Assembly: GCA_033980235.1 (NCBI GenBank)
Contig: CM067070.1
Location: forward strand, 24,268,699 to 24,332,698
Length of the DNA: 64,000 bases
Source of the DNA: Diadema setosum
Lineage: Eukaryota; Echinodermata; Echinoidea; Diadematoida; Diadematidae
Direction of reading: 5' to 3'
The translations under genes and the position numbers were made by a program. A model generated the notes under the pieces. That model did no database searches. It was not told where the DNA came from and saw only the letters and a list, made by a program, of their open reading frames with translations. This document shows positions 49,937 to 59,539 of the stretch, piece after piece. Within the stretch, counting starts at the first letter, position 1; the number at the start of each line of letters is the position of its first letter.

Positions 49937-52934
49937 ATATATTTACTGCATTTTCCACTGTATCCGAATATTTTTCATGCTAGCGCTGAAGAACTAATCG
50001 TGACTAACGTTCATGGTTTGAATATCTAGATTTTGTTTGTCATTACCTGTACCTATAAAGGTCTCCCAGCCGACGTGGGGCCGCTTCACTGGTACAAGCA
50101 CGTCATTCCGATAGAAATGTCGCCCCGTACACTGCTATTCGTTGGTATGGCCGTCCCCGACACCATGGGGCAGAACATCGTGAGCGAAATGCAGGCGAGA
50201 CTCGCAGTGAACGTGCTGAAGAAGCAGGCCCGTTTGCCGGACATGAAATCTATGAAGCGGGAGATTGCCCGCGAAAGAGAAGAAACCGAAACTTATTTCG
50301 GCCCGCGGTACGCCTTCGTGGTAAGCTTCCCCCTCCCCCTTTTTTTTAAATGCTTTTCTATCCTCACAGTAGAATGACTCCTAAACTAAGCAATCATAAT
50401 CAAAATCATCACCTGTCGTAACACGTCTCTTTGCCGTGTTTTATAGCCAGCTAGCTGCACTTTCACAGAACACAAGTAAAATTTTTGATTAAAAAAAAAT
50501 ATTAGATATACATACAGGGGCGGATCCAGGAATTCCGTAAAGAGGGGGCGTGTTTACAAAATTAAAGGGGGGGGGGGCGCACGCACCCCTCCCCCATTAT
50601 TTTCTTTTTATTTCATTTGTTTCAACAAAAAATAAAGGGGGGGGGGGGGGTGCGCCGGTTGCGGTCCTCCCTGGATCCGCCCCTGTACAATCCACTCTGA
50701 ACTTTTCAAAGCGCATTGTAGCATTCAGCACTGTCAGGCGAGTTTTTCTATCTCAATGTAGCCATCAGCTTTCAAATATGGTGATAACGACTTCTCATGA
50801 TGCTACGCAAATTTAGCAACTGTATCTTCTTCCATAGTGACAAAATTACAATTGATTAATTTTGTCACTATGGAAGGTGATACAGTTGCCTCCCTTTTGT
50901 TATATGGTGCATCACCGTCGTATTTGGCACATGGGCAGACAACTCGTACTCTACCCAATACACTGTATTTGAAATTTCCCAAGGTCACCCATTGAGGGCG
51001 CTATTTACCAAAATATAAAGAAATACATAGAAAATATGTTAAAATCATATTTTTTCTTTATAATTTTATTATACATCTTTTTATCGCCAGCATTTTTGTT
51101 TTTATTTTATACCAATCACATTCATATTTGCCACAAAGGAAAAGCAAGTCAACCTCATTATTTGTTATGGTTGAAATATCTTCTTTTTTTTTTCTAATCT
51201 TATTTTCATGTTTGTGATAGTGGTATAATCATGTTGTTGTTGTTGTTTTTTTTTTTTCGTGCCGAACAGCTCCTTTTTTTATTTTCATGGAAGGTATACA
51301 CTATTTAATGCTACATGAACGGAACAATCACGGTTTTTAGCATAATGTTAGGTTTTCCCGGCCAATTTCGCACTTTTTTCAGTCCAATTCCTAATTGCTG
51401 CATTCAATTTAGCACAATAATTAGCCTAGACGGCATGTTCGGTATTTCAATTTTATAATCTTTTCATTCAAATTCATTTTGGGGCATTCAAATTACCTTT
51501 TACATCATTCGAATCAGCACTTTTTCGGCTAAATTCGTAAGACAAGCACCATTTCGCAAATCGTTCATTCAGTTTAGCACGATATAGTCACGTGATCACG
51601 TAAACGCTGCGCTCGTTCATTCGAATTCATTCTTGGGCATCCAATTTCGCATTTACTGCAGTCAGTTTAGCAGACACGTTTATGCTTTTATTCTGATATC
51701 ACCTTTGCAACAGTACTTTCAAAATAAGTGTATATGTTTATAATGTTCGATAACATTATTTCATTCACAGATACATTGATCTTAAGTTTGTTTTGTCAAT
51801 AATTGGGAGAAGGAGGTTTCAATTTACATGATTATTTCTTTCATCTGCATGTTTCATTATTTTCATTTGGTGGGTGCTAGATTGCGTTAATTATCATTAG
51901 GAATAAATAAAAGTTCTTGGATCAGCTCTAGCCATCAATTTGTCAAGGTTATTACCCTCAAATGCTTCTATGATTCTTTCCCTGTTTTCTTGAGAGATAC
52001 GCCTGTATCTAACTCGTGCTGCCATGACTGGACATGAAAGTGAAGTGAATCTATGGTACTGGTACAAGCATGGCATGTATAGTTCTGATAACATGTATGG
52101 AAGAAGAGGGGCGTTACAGAACAACAAATTTGAGTTATTTAGGGTCAAAGATACCTTTACACTTAACAGTGTGTGGATGAAACAAAAATTCACATTTAAA
52201 TACGCATAAATCACGGTTTTCACCTTTTCAAAATAGAAATAACATTACGCCAATTTGAATGAACATATTTGGAATTTGACTGCCCATACGCGAAGTTGAA
52301 TGACTGAAATACCATTTTCCGCCAGTGCTGGCGAATTTGAATGACTGAAGAGCACGTGCCAATTTGAATGCCCGTTTTACGAATTCGAAAGGCACATGTG
52401 CGAATTTCATTGACCGAAATGCTAAATTGAACGAACAAGTTGCAATTTTGAATGACAGAATGTGCAGTGACGAGGATTTTCGCTAAATTGAATGAACCTT
52501 TTATCAAATGGACTGACAAAGGTGCGAAATTGGCCGGAAAAACCTATATTACTTTGTCGTATACCGTCTTTCTTTTCCATTTTCAGCACGATCCACCAAA
52601 GTACATGGACGCAATCGCCGGGATAATTGGAACTCGTCCCAGCCTGCTGAAACTCCTGCTCACCGATCCCAAACTCGCCTACCACTACTACATCGGCTGG
52701 GCCTATCCCCCCAGCTACAGACTGGTAGGTCCTGGGGCCACACCCAGCGCTAGGGAGGAACTTCTCCAAATGGACGATTATAGCCACTACGGTTTGACCC
52801 TGTCGACAGTGCGTCCTGAAGCTGTGGCGACAATGAAATCTCCCGAGAATTCGTTCCACTTCAGATATATAATGTTTGCTGCTTTGTTCGCCACCGTCAT
52901 TGGATTTGTCATTCGATGCTACGAAAGTGTATAA
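36071..52934 (+). CDS. Flavin-containing monooxygenase (FMO), 7 exons
   Basis: Exons 36071-36179, 41481-41626, 42347-42665, 45678-45733, 46489-46879, 50061-50320 and 52587-52934 (TAA) join in frame to 542 aa, a normal FMO length. It is an FAD/NADPH enzyme oxygenating soft nucleophiles (N, S) in small molecules. Residues 7-14 (IGAGASGL) are the FAD-binding GxGxxG loop, followed by [21 protein letters not shown] at the end of exon 3 fits the FMO-identifying motif FxGxxxHxxx[14 protein letters not shown] across exons 3-4 is the NADPH loop, without the GNSG form of vertebrate FMOs. [11 protein letters not shown] is the conserved FATGY motif. The C-terminus has a hydrophobic segment ([13 protein letters not shown]), suggesting ER anchoring. 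ATG 36071 is the only ATG at the motif. Introns are large and full of transposons. Confidence 0.94.
36209..36323 (+). mobile_element. TA-target MITE, CAGTGGACTCCCGTTA family, clean copy
   Basis: A compact 115-bp copy just after FMO exon 1: TACAGTGCACTCCCATTATA at the left, TATAACGGGAGTCCACTGTA at the right, with TTATAACG repeats between. Confidence 0.85.
36324..39220. other. FMO intron 1, no further gene seen
   Basis: AT-rich. It holds a fragment of the GGTGATCCGAG hairpin family at 36747-36776 and an open minus frame at 37491-37727 without a recognisable domain. Confidence 0.45.
36747..36776 (+). repeat. Isolated GGTGATCCGAG hairpin (Helentron-like 5' end fragment)
   Basis: CGGTGATCCGAGTATCCTCT followed by GGGATCACCG forms the same hairpin as the heads of the element at 53126. 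A CTAGT occurs about 35 bases later. Confidence 0.6.
39222..40011. mobile_element. Foldback element carrying two nested insertions
   Basis: The outer arms read ATGCTCAGTTTTCGGTTC at the left and GAACCGAAACCGAGCAT at the right. Next inward are GTGAGTCCTTAA / TTAAGGACTCAC, then GAATGAAAGGAGGAAAGAGA / TCTCTTTCTTCCTTTCATTT. The left arm is interrupted by a (TTCAA)n-tailed fragment (about 39241-39313) and by a TTAA-family MITE (39330-39719). Confidence 0.75.
39330..39719. mobile_element. TTAA-target palindromic MITE inserted in foldback arm
   Basis: TTAAAGGGATCGTATAGTTT to TACCATCCCTTTAA with a central ACACTTTATT-type palindrome. The uninterrupted partner arm (at about 39975) shows the empty site with a single TTAA. 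Confidence 0.85.
40957..41387. repeat. 42-bp inverted repeat enclosing a tandem SINE duplication
   Basis: 40957-40998 and 41346-41387 are exact reverse complements (TTGCAACTGATTGACAAATT start). Between them lie two direct copies of a roughly 150-bp SINE segment. Confidence 0.9.
40971..41290 (-). mobile_element. tRNA-derived SINE, partly tandem-duplicated
   Basis: Read on the minus strand from about 41290: GGCGGAAGCTCGGTGGTCTA (A box TGGTCTAGTGG), then B box GTAGGTTCGAATCC, then a body with A/T run. The segment 40971-41122 is repeated at 41123-41266, differing mainly in A-run length. Only the distal copy has the full tRNA-like head. Confidence 0.75.
42782..42939. repeat. (TA)n microsatellites in FMO intron 3
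   Basis: Two TA tracts (42782-42834 and 42915-42939) separated by a duplicated TTTTTCGCCAAATATATA phrase. Confidence 0.9.
43245..45510 (+). mobile_element. Decayed non-LTR retrotransposon (LINE), ORF2 relic
   Basis: Frames broken by many stops and shifts still spell, in order, LINE ORF2 motifs: a reverse-transcriptase region ([32 protein letters not shown]) and a terminal Cys/His-rich end ([20 protein letters not shown] at 45437-45496). All lie on the sense strand of FMO intron 3. No intact reading frame remains. Confidence 0.8.
46014..46425 (+). mobile_element. 3' end of a second, different LINE
   Basis: The frame [40 protein letters not shown] is the C-terminal part of a LINE polyprotein (the [14 protein letters not shown] phrase recurs in such elements). 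A +1 shift then yields [17 protein letters not shown]. It is in FMO intron 4, about 60 bases before exon 5. Confidence 0.75.
47401..48532 (+). mobile_element. Helentron/HINE-like element, GCCTCCGCC family
   Basis: 5' end ATGCCTCCGCCACGAAGTGG forms a hairpin with GCCGGAGGCAT. Its outer arm recurs inverted as TGGCGGAGGCAT at 48495-48506. This is followed by the stem-loop GTCGC-CATA-GCGAC (48511-48524), ATTT and terminal CTAG (48529-48532). It sits in a T-run on both sides. The body holds (GTCC)n at 47447-47470 and repeated AAGGTCAAAGGTCAA words. Non-coding; in FMO intron 5. Confidence 0.75.
48690..49784. mobile_element. Large foldback element with roughly 400-bp arms
   Basis: The left arm (48690-49085) and right arm (49301-49784) are diverged inverted copies: for example GATTTGTAGCCTGCTCGG against CTAGCAGGCTACAATC, and CTAAAAATCAGTGGTGCCCG against CGGGCACCGCTGATTTTTAG. 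The centre (49086-49300) is AT-rich with a T/G run. GC-rich relative to its surroundings. No coding frame. Confidence 0.75.
49893..49942. repeat. (TA)n microsatellite
   Basis: About 50 bases of TA repeats in FMO intron 5. Confidence 0.9.
50515..50685. mobile_element. MITE, CAGGGGCGGATCCAG family
   Basis: CAGGGGCGGATCCAGGAATT at the left and CTCCCTGGATCCGCCCCTG at the right, with two internal G-runs. Confidence 0.8.
50816..50889. repeat. Compact palindrome, 33-bp arms
   Basis: GCAACTGTATCTTCTTCCAT.. (50816-50848) pairs with 50857-50889 at 31 of 33 positions around an 8-base spacer. Confidence 0.9.
51351..52544 (-). mobile_element. TA-target DNA transposon with subterminal repeat arrays, relic transposase exon
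   Basis: Ends GGTTTTCCCGGCCAATTTCG and CGAAATTGGCCGGAAAAACC, each bounded by TA. The inverted similarity continues for about 45 bp (CAGTCCAATT / AATGGACTGAC). Both flanks hold about a dozen short degenerate units (AATTTGAATGAC on the right, its complement on the left). The interior carries a short minus-strand frame resembling the start of an IS630/Tc1-type transposase. It lies in FMO intron 6. Confidence 0.8.
51897..52025 (-). pseudogene. Relic N-terminal (HTH-type) transposase exon
   Basis: ATG 52025 opens [21 protein letters not shown], the basic start and first helix of DNA-binding domains in IS630/Tc1-like transposases. The frame meets a possible donor (GAGG|GTAATA) after about 24 residues and otherwise stops at 51897. 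No catalytic DDE/D part is present in the element, so it is judged non-functional. Confidence 0.5.
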
Positions 52935-53125
52935 AAACTATACACGGTAAATAATTGTGGAAACCGGTGGGAACTTCGAATAGATCTCACTACTGAACGC
53001 TGAACTTGCATAACTTTTAGTCAGGGTCTCAAGCTACCAGTATGTATTGCTAGTATTTTGTTTCGTTTGTATGCGTTTGTGTGTGTTTATTGCAGAGCAG
53101 ACCGTTGTATGGGATCCGTGTTATT

Positions 53126-55525
53126 AGGTGATCCGAGTATCCTCTCGGATCACCTTCTGTATCTGTACGGATTCTTTGTTAGGTGATCCGAGTATCCTCT
53201 CGGATCACCTATTGTATCTGTACTGAATCTTTCTTCTTTATTTCTTTCTCCTCAAATGTTGTGCAGCGATTAACTCAAAAAGTCATTCACCTATGACTTT
53301 TAAACTTATACCATATATGTATCACGTCATAAGAACGACAGATCAATTGTATCTTTGTGATCAGTCAACCATGACGTCACTATGACGTCATTATCTGAAA
53401 TCACGTTCACATTCGTATCTCATTAATGAAATGGAATTTCTCAATGACATTTACATATAATATAGTTCAAGTCAAGTTCTATCGATATATTTAATAAAAT
53501 TTCATCACAACCCTGGTAAACGAGCGCGTACGCGCGCGTTGAAATTTTAATATGTTCCAATCGAGCTCAAAATTGTTTTGCACACGTTTCAGGTCATTTG
53601 GAGTATTTCAGAAAAAATCGACGGACGCGTACGCGCGCGCGCATATACGCACGCACAGCTCATATGCAATAGAAATTTCCCGTTTTTTCACACTTATCGG
53701 CTGCCTGAAATGTCAAGGAATATTTCTACCAAGTTTCAAGTCAATCCGACTCAATATGACGTCATACGGGCCCGTCAAAGTTGAAATTCCGCGCGCGCGT
53801 CAATGGCGATATACAGTACAACTATGCCAAAAAACTGCCAATTTTAAATCCGATTTTACTCGTCAGGATGGACGGTGACCCCCCATTTTCTGTACATATT
53901 TTGAAAGCTGATGAGTTGTACATGTCATTTCATGGGGTGGCAATGCTGACAAAATGATTAAAAGATAGCAAATTTCTTAATAAAGTAAAAAAAGTAAATT
54001 TTCAAAATGACGTCATCAAATTTCAAGTTCATTCGAGCGTATCTCACTAGTCCTTTGTCAATTCTCACCCAGATTTCAGTATGATGTAGCTTATCTAATG
54101 TTCTTTCAAACATAAAATAACAAAATTTTGATTGGATAACGGTATCACCTCGTAAAAATGGATTGAAAGTAATCTTGTCAAATTTGACCAGTTTACGTGT
54201 TATCTCTATGGGAGTGCAGTTTTTCTGGAAATGAAAATTGACATGACTATCTTTATCGAGCACTAGCTCACTTAAGCTTCGATAAATTTCTCCCAGATTT
54301 TAATATGTTGTAGCTGAGACTTTACGCTACCGTAAGTGTGCCCTTTGTTTTTTCATACGATGTCAGAATCACGTCAAAAAATTGGGTTGAAATTCAGGCT
54401 TATCTTCTATGTATTGAGATATTTCTTTCTTTCTGCAACTTTCTTTGCAATAACTCAAGAAAAACGGCCTCTATCACTTCCATATTTTGCACATGTTTAG
54501 TTCATGTCACGTGAATTATTTCATAAAATAACAACTACTTGATCGGACACCATCTTGGGTATGTAAATTAGGGTCAAAGGTCATAAGTGTTTCACCCTGT
54601 ATCTTAGTGAATACATGTCTTATCTTTCCCATATTTTGCACACGCAAAGACCATGTTACAAGGATCATTTCACAAAATAACCACTTTTTACTCAGATGCC
54701 ATCTTGTCTGTGCAAATTCAGGTCAAAGGTCATATGTACTTCTTTTTGTATCTTCGTTATGACGTGTTATCTCTATGGGAGGGAATTTTTTTAAATGTGA
54801 AAATTGACATGATTGTCTTTATCGAGCACTAGCTCACTTACCCTTCGGTGAAGTTCTCCCAGATTTTAATATGTTGTAGCTGAGACTTTGCGCTATCGTT
54901 ATGTGCCATTCGTTTTTTTCATACGATGTCGGAATTACGATAAAAAACTTGGTTGAAATTAAAGCTTATCTTCTATGTATTGAGATATTTCTTTCTTTCT
55001 GCAACTTTCTTTGCAATAACTCAAGAAAAACACGCCCTATCACCCCCATATTTTGCACATGTTTAGTTCATGGCTCGTACATTATTTCATAAAATAACAA
55101 CTACTAGATCGGACAACATCTTGGGTATGTAAATTAGGGTCAAAGGTCATAAATGTTTCATCTTTTATCTTAGTGAATACCTGTCCTATCTTTCCCATAT
55201 TTTTCACACGTATAGACGATGTCGCGAGAATCATTTCACAAAATAACCACTATTTCATCAGATGCAATCTTGGGAGTGCAAAGGTGGGTCAAAGGTCACA
55301 TGTACTTGTTGCTGTTTCTTCGTTATAGTGTATACAGAATTTGGTACCTAACATGGCAGATATGACTCCCTTTGCTAAATGAGAATGCAAACATCACACG
55401 GCCAATGTCTCTAAACACAGATGAAACTTGTATGGTCATGCCTATTGCGATCAGGACTCGAATCATTGATAAAAAAAAAATCGGATCACCTTAATTTGTC
55501 AGTGATGACAAATTACAATCTCTAG
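53126..55525 (+). mobile_element. Helentron/HINE-like element, GGTGATCCG family, unit 1
   Basis: Two successive head hairpins (AGGTGATCCGAG..CTCGGATCACCT at 53126 and 53181). Near the 3' end the inverted arm TCGGATCACCT (from 55491) precedes the stem-loop AATTTGTCA-gtga-TGACAAATT (55493-55514), a 7-base spacer and CTAG (55522-55525), then TT. The body has two internal direct repeats of about 566 bp (from about 54255 and 54821) and CG-rich alternating runs (ACGCGCGCGC). Non-coding. Confidence 0.75.
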
Positions 55526-57845
55526 TTCTTCTTCTTCTTCTTCTTCTTCTTTCTTTATTTCTGGACAAAAGTTGTGTATCTACTTACTCAGAAAGTACTC
55601 ACAGTGTCAACTTCAAACTCATACCATATATGTATCATGTCCCAAAGATGACAAATTTTCTGTATCATTGTGATTGGTCGACCGTGACGTCACTATGACG
55701 TCATTATATGAAAACACATTCTCAATCATATCTCATTAATGGAATAGAGTTTCTCAATGAAATTTATGTCACATATATTTCAAGTTATGCGCATTCTACT
55801 CATATTCTCAAAATTCATATTTTGTCTTAAAACGTGCGCGTACGCGCGCGTTGAAATATTTGTATGCTCAAATCGAGCTCAAATTTTTTTTGGACACGTT
55901 TCAGACCATTTGGAGCATTTTTTGAAAAATTTAAAAAATTGGACGGACGCGTACGCGCGCGCACATATACGCACGCACAGCTCATATGCAATGGAAATTT
56001 CCCATTTTTTCACACTTATTGGATGCCTGAAATGTCAAGGAATATTTCTACCAGGTTTCAAGTCAATCCGACTCAATATGACGTCATACGGACCCGTCAA
56101 ATTTGAAATTCCGCGCGCGCGTCAATGGCGATATACAGTCCAACAATGCCAAAAAATCGCCAATTTTGAATCCGATTTTACTCGTCAGGATGGCCGGTGA
56201 CCCCCCGTTTTTTTACATATTCTGAAAGCTGATGAGTTGTACATGTCAATTCATGGGTTGGCGATGCTGGAAAAATGATTAAAAGATATCAAATTTCTTA
56301 ATACAATTAAAAAAGTAAATTTTCAAAATGACGTCATCAAATTTCAAGTTCACTCGAGCGTATCTCACTTATCCTTTGCAAATTTTCACCCAGATTTCAG
56401 TATGTTGTAGCTTATTAAATACTCTTTCATAAATGTAATAACAACATTTTGATTGGATGACGGTATCACCTCGTAAAAATGGATTGAATGTAATCTTGTC
56501 AAATTTGACCAGTTTACGTGTTATCTCTATGGGAGTGCAGTTTTTCTGGAAATGAAAATTGACATGACTGTCTTTTTCGAGCACTAGCTCACTTATGCTT
56601 CGGTAAATTTCTCCCAGATTTTGATATGTCGTAGCTGAGACTTTGCGCTATCGTGAATGTGCCCTTCGTTTTTTCATACGGTGTCGGGATCATGTCCAAA
56701 AACTTGGTTGAAATTAAAGCTTATCTTCGATGTATTGAGATATTCCTTTCTTTTTGCAACTTTCTTTACAATAACTCAAGAAAAACAAGCTCTATCAGCC
56801 CAATATTTTGCACATGTTTAGTTCATGTCACGTACATTATTTCATAAAATAACAACTACTTGATCAGACGTCATCTTGGGTATGTAAATTAGGGTCAAAG
56901 GTCATAAATGTATCATCTTGTATCTTGGTGAATACATGTCCTATCTTTTCCATATTTTGCACACGTAACGACCATGTTACAAGGATCATTTCACAAAATA
57001 ACCACTTTTTGCTCAGATGCCATCTTGGCTGTGCAAAGTGGGGTCAAAGGTCATATGTACTTCTTTCTTTATCTTCGTTATGACGTGTTATCTCTATGGG
57101 AGGGAATTTTTGTAGATGTGAAAATTGACATGATTGTCTTTATCGAGCACTAGCTCACTTATGCTTCGGTGAATTTCTCCCAGATTTCAATATGTTGTAG
57201 CTGAGACTTTGGGCTATCGAAAATGTGTCCTTTATTTTTCATACGATGTCGGGATCACATCCAAAAACTTGGTTGAAATTAAAACTGATCTTCGATGTAT
57301 TGAGATATTTCTTTCTTTCTGCAACTTTCTTTACAATAACTCAAGAAAAACAGGCCTTATCACCCCCATATTTTGCACATGTTTAGATCATGTCACGTAC
57401 ATTATTTCATACAATTACAACTACTTGATCAGACATCATCTTGGGTATGTAAATTAGGGTCAAAGGTCATAAATGTATCATCCTGTATCTTGGTGAATAC
57501 ATGTCCTATCTTTCCCATATTTTGCACACGTAAAGACCATGTTACAAGGATCATTTCACAAAATAACCACTTTTTGCTCAGATGCCATCTTGTCTGTGCA
57601 AAGTGAGGTCAAAGGTCAAATATACTTCATTCCGTATCTTCGTTAGTGTATACGGAATTGTGTACCATAGATGGCAGGTCTGACTCCCTTTTCTAAATGA
57701 GAATCCAAACATCACACGGCCAATGTCCACTAAACACAGATGAAACCGGTATGGTCATGCCTATTGGGATCAGGAGACTCAAATCGTTGATTTACGAACA
57801 GATCGGATCACCTAATTTGTCAGTCTTGACAAATTCCGAGTCTAG
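55526..57845 (+). mobile_element. Helentron/HINE-like element, unit 2, head-to-tail, no head hairpin
   Basis: Starts at a (TTC)n run directly after the CTAG of unit 1 and matches unit 1 along its length, including the internal 565-bp repeat pair. It lacks the 5' hairpin. It ends with TCGGATCACCT, the stem-loop AATTTGTCA-gtct-TGACAAATT, CCGAGT and CTAG (57842-57845). Confidence 0.75.
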
Positions 57846-58457
57846 TCTCTATTTGTTTGTGTGCGCGTGTGCAAGTCCGTTGGGTCTTACCAATGAAACA
57901 CCTCCTTGGTCTTATTCACCCCCTTGCGCTCTCTACCCGGTTTGACACCATGTATTATTGAACCGTCCTGCACGACTTCATCTTGTTGGTGTTTCCAAGC
58001 TCCTATATGCCTGTTATATTTGTAAGGATTTGTCACCTTGTTGCAATTAAATCCTCCTAAAAGTTTCAGTGTTTGAAAGTTCATCATACTCGACGAACCA
58101 TTCTGAGTATTCGAGTCCAACGTAAGTACATTGAAACATATTTCATAGCATGCACTTCAATAATACACATGGAGTTGTGATTTGCTTTACAAAATGTACA
58201 AAATAACCATAACAGAATAAAAAGAATCTGCAACATTATTCCTGCATGGTTTGAATCCCTTTAAAGATACTGTAATCGCCTGCACCCCCCCCCCCACCAT
58301 ATTACATAAGAACCCTTTAGACCGTCTGTGTTGCACGAGACCACAACATGGCAAGAGCGTGTTCACGTATGCACATCCTGCCCATGATGATTCTCCAAAA
58401 TCTTGTGGTCAACACTACCCCCCCCCCCCAAAAAAAAAAACAACAACAAAGAAACAA

Positions 58458-58493
<36 letters not shown>

Positions 58494-59150
58494 GTGAAAG
58501 ACCATCATCTTTCAAGCGACTGCATATTTTGCAACTCAACCAGTGATAGTCAATGTTGTCATTGTCTATTTGTGGATTTCTTTTATCATGTAAATCTATT
58601 TTGGTTTAGTTTTTGTTTCGCTGTTTATTTTGTTACTGTATGAATGCGTGAATGCAAATGGCTATACAGACAAGACTTTGATTTTCAAGTGACAAAATGT
58701 TTAGCTCGAATTGAGTTGTATTTTGTTTTTAGGAAGAAAATAAAAGGAATTTGGTATTACTGATTACAGGGAATAATTCTCCAATCTAGTCCTGGCATAA
58801 TATCACACAATTTCATTTACAAATAAAACATTTTTTTTTTTCATCATTCATCCCCATAATAGTACAGAGAATGTCTCCATGAGCTCACAGCATTATTATT
58901 GTGTCCGTTAGTCCATAAAAAACCCAAACAAACAAACAAACAAACAAACAAACAACGTGTCCATACTGACGGGAGCTCATGCAACAAAGCAATTACATTA
59001 TGAATAGTCTTCGCATGGGAGCTCATATAACAATGTATAACAAAGCAAATAGCGTCATTGAATTTATTGCCACTTCATGGGGTGGAACACCCTGATCAGC
59101 AGAGCCAAATTCACTGCGCGCGCGGTCCTATGCCTTCTGTCATTTTGTTA
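57846..59150. other. Intergenic, no gene seen
   Basis: Contains C/A homopolymers at about 58280 and 58420, (CA)n at 58460-58490 and (CAAA)n at 58925-58954. A conserved-looking non-coding phrase on the minus strand (57930-58085) is probably part of a dispersed repeat. Confidence 0.45.
58460..58490. repeat. (CA)n microsatellite
   Basis: About 15 CA units. Confidence 0.95.
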
Positions 59151-59157
59151 CGTGAAA

Positions 59158-59209
59158 ATGTTTTCCCCATGGGAGAACATTACAAAAATGTTCGCCCATG
59201 GGCGAACAT
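59158..59209. repeat. Two adjacent palindromes centred on CCATGGG
   Basis: ATGTTTTCCCCATGGGAGAACAT (near-perfect; 59158-59180) and a perfect 22-bp palindrome with half-site ATGTTCGCCCA (59188-59209) start 30 bp apart. Confidence 0.9.
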
Positions 59210-59368
59210 AACGAATGCGCCTCCATCACGTGACTGTGTTTAGCCAATCACTAACTAGTATTTGACTAACCCATTTAATATTGCTCATTCTTGAACTTTA
59301 AGGCACCTTGGCAGATTACATTGTGCGGCGAAACCATGGCGACGCCGTTCATCGGCGCTTTGAGCGAG
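59205..59368 (+). promoter_or_regulatory. Possible promoter plus short first coding exon
   Basis: TCACGTGA (E-box/CLEAR-like) at about 59227 and a CCAAT box (AGCCAATCAC) about 20 bases later precede ATG 59336, which has a strong Kozak context (AAACCATGG). The frame reads MATPFIGALSE, then meets a possible donor (GAG|GTATAC) at 59369. Without splicing it runs on for about 66 codons to a TGA at 59536. No later exon could be joined in the window, so this may be the start of a gene with distant exons or chance. Confidence 0.25.
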
Positions 59369-59539
59369 GTATACTCAAGCGTATTCTCACTTTGGCCCGA
59401 TCTGCGGCCGCTTTTCTTTCAAAACGCCACCTGGGTCTCTTCGAATCCTTGCATGAATAACAAACTCCATGTTGTCAAAAGTGTGACGAACAACATTTTT
59501 AGCACAACGCCCTCTCATGGCAGCGTTTGTGACTAGCCC

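Noticed and set aside
53552..56200. Paired similar open frames of 108 and 147 aa in the two Helentron-like units
   Set aside because: Comparing the copies by eye, amino-acid-changing differences outnumber silent ones (about 8 to 5), as expected for non-coding sequence; no domain is recognised.
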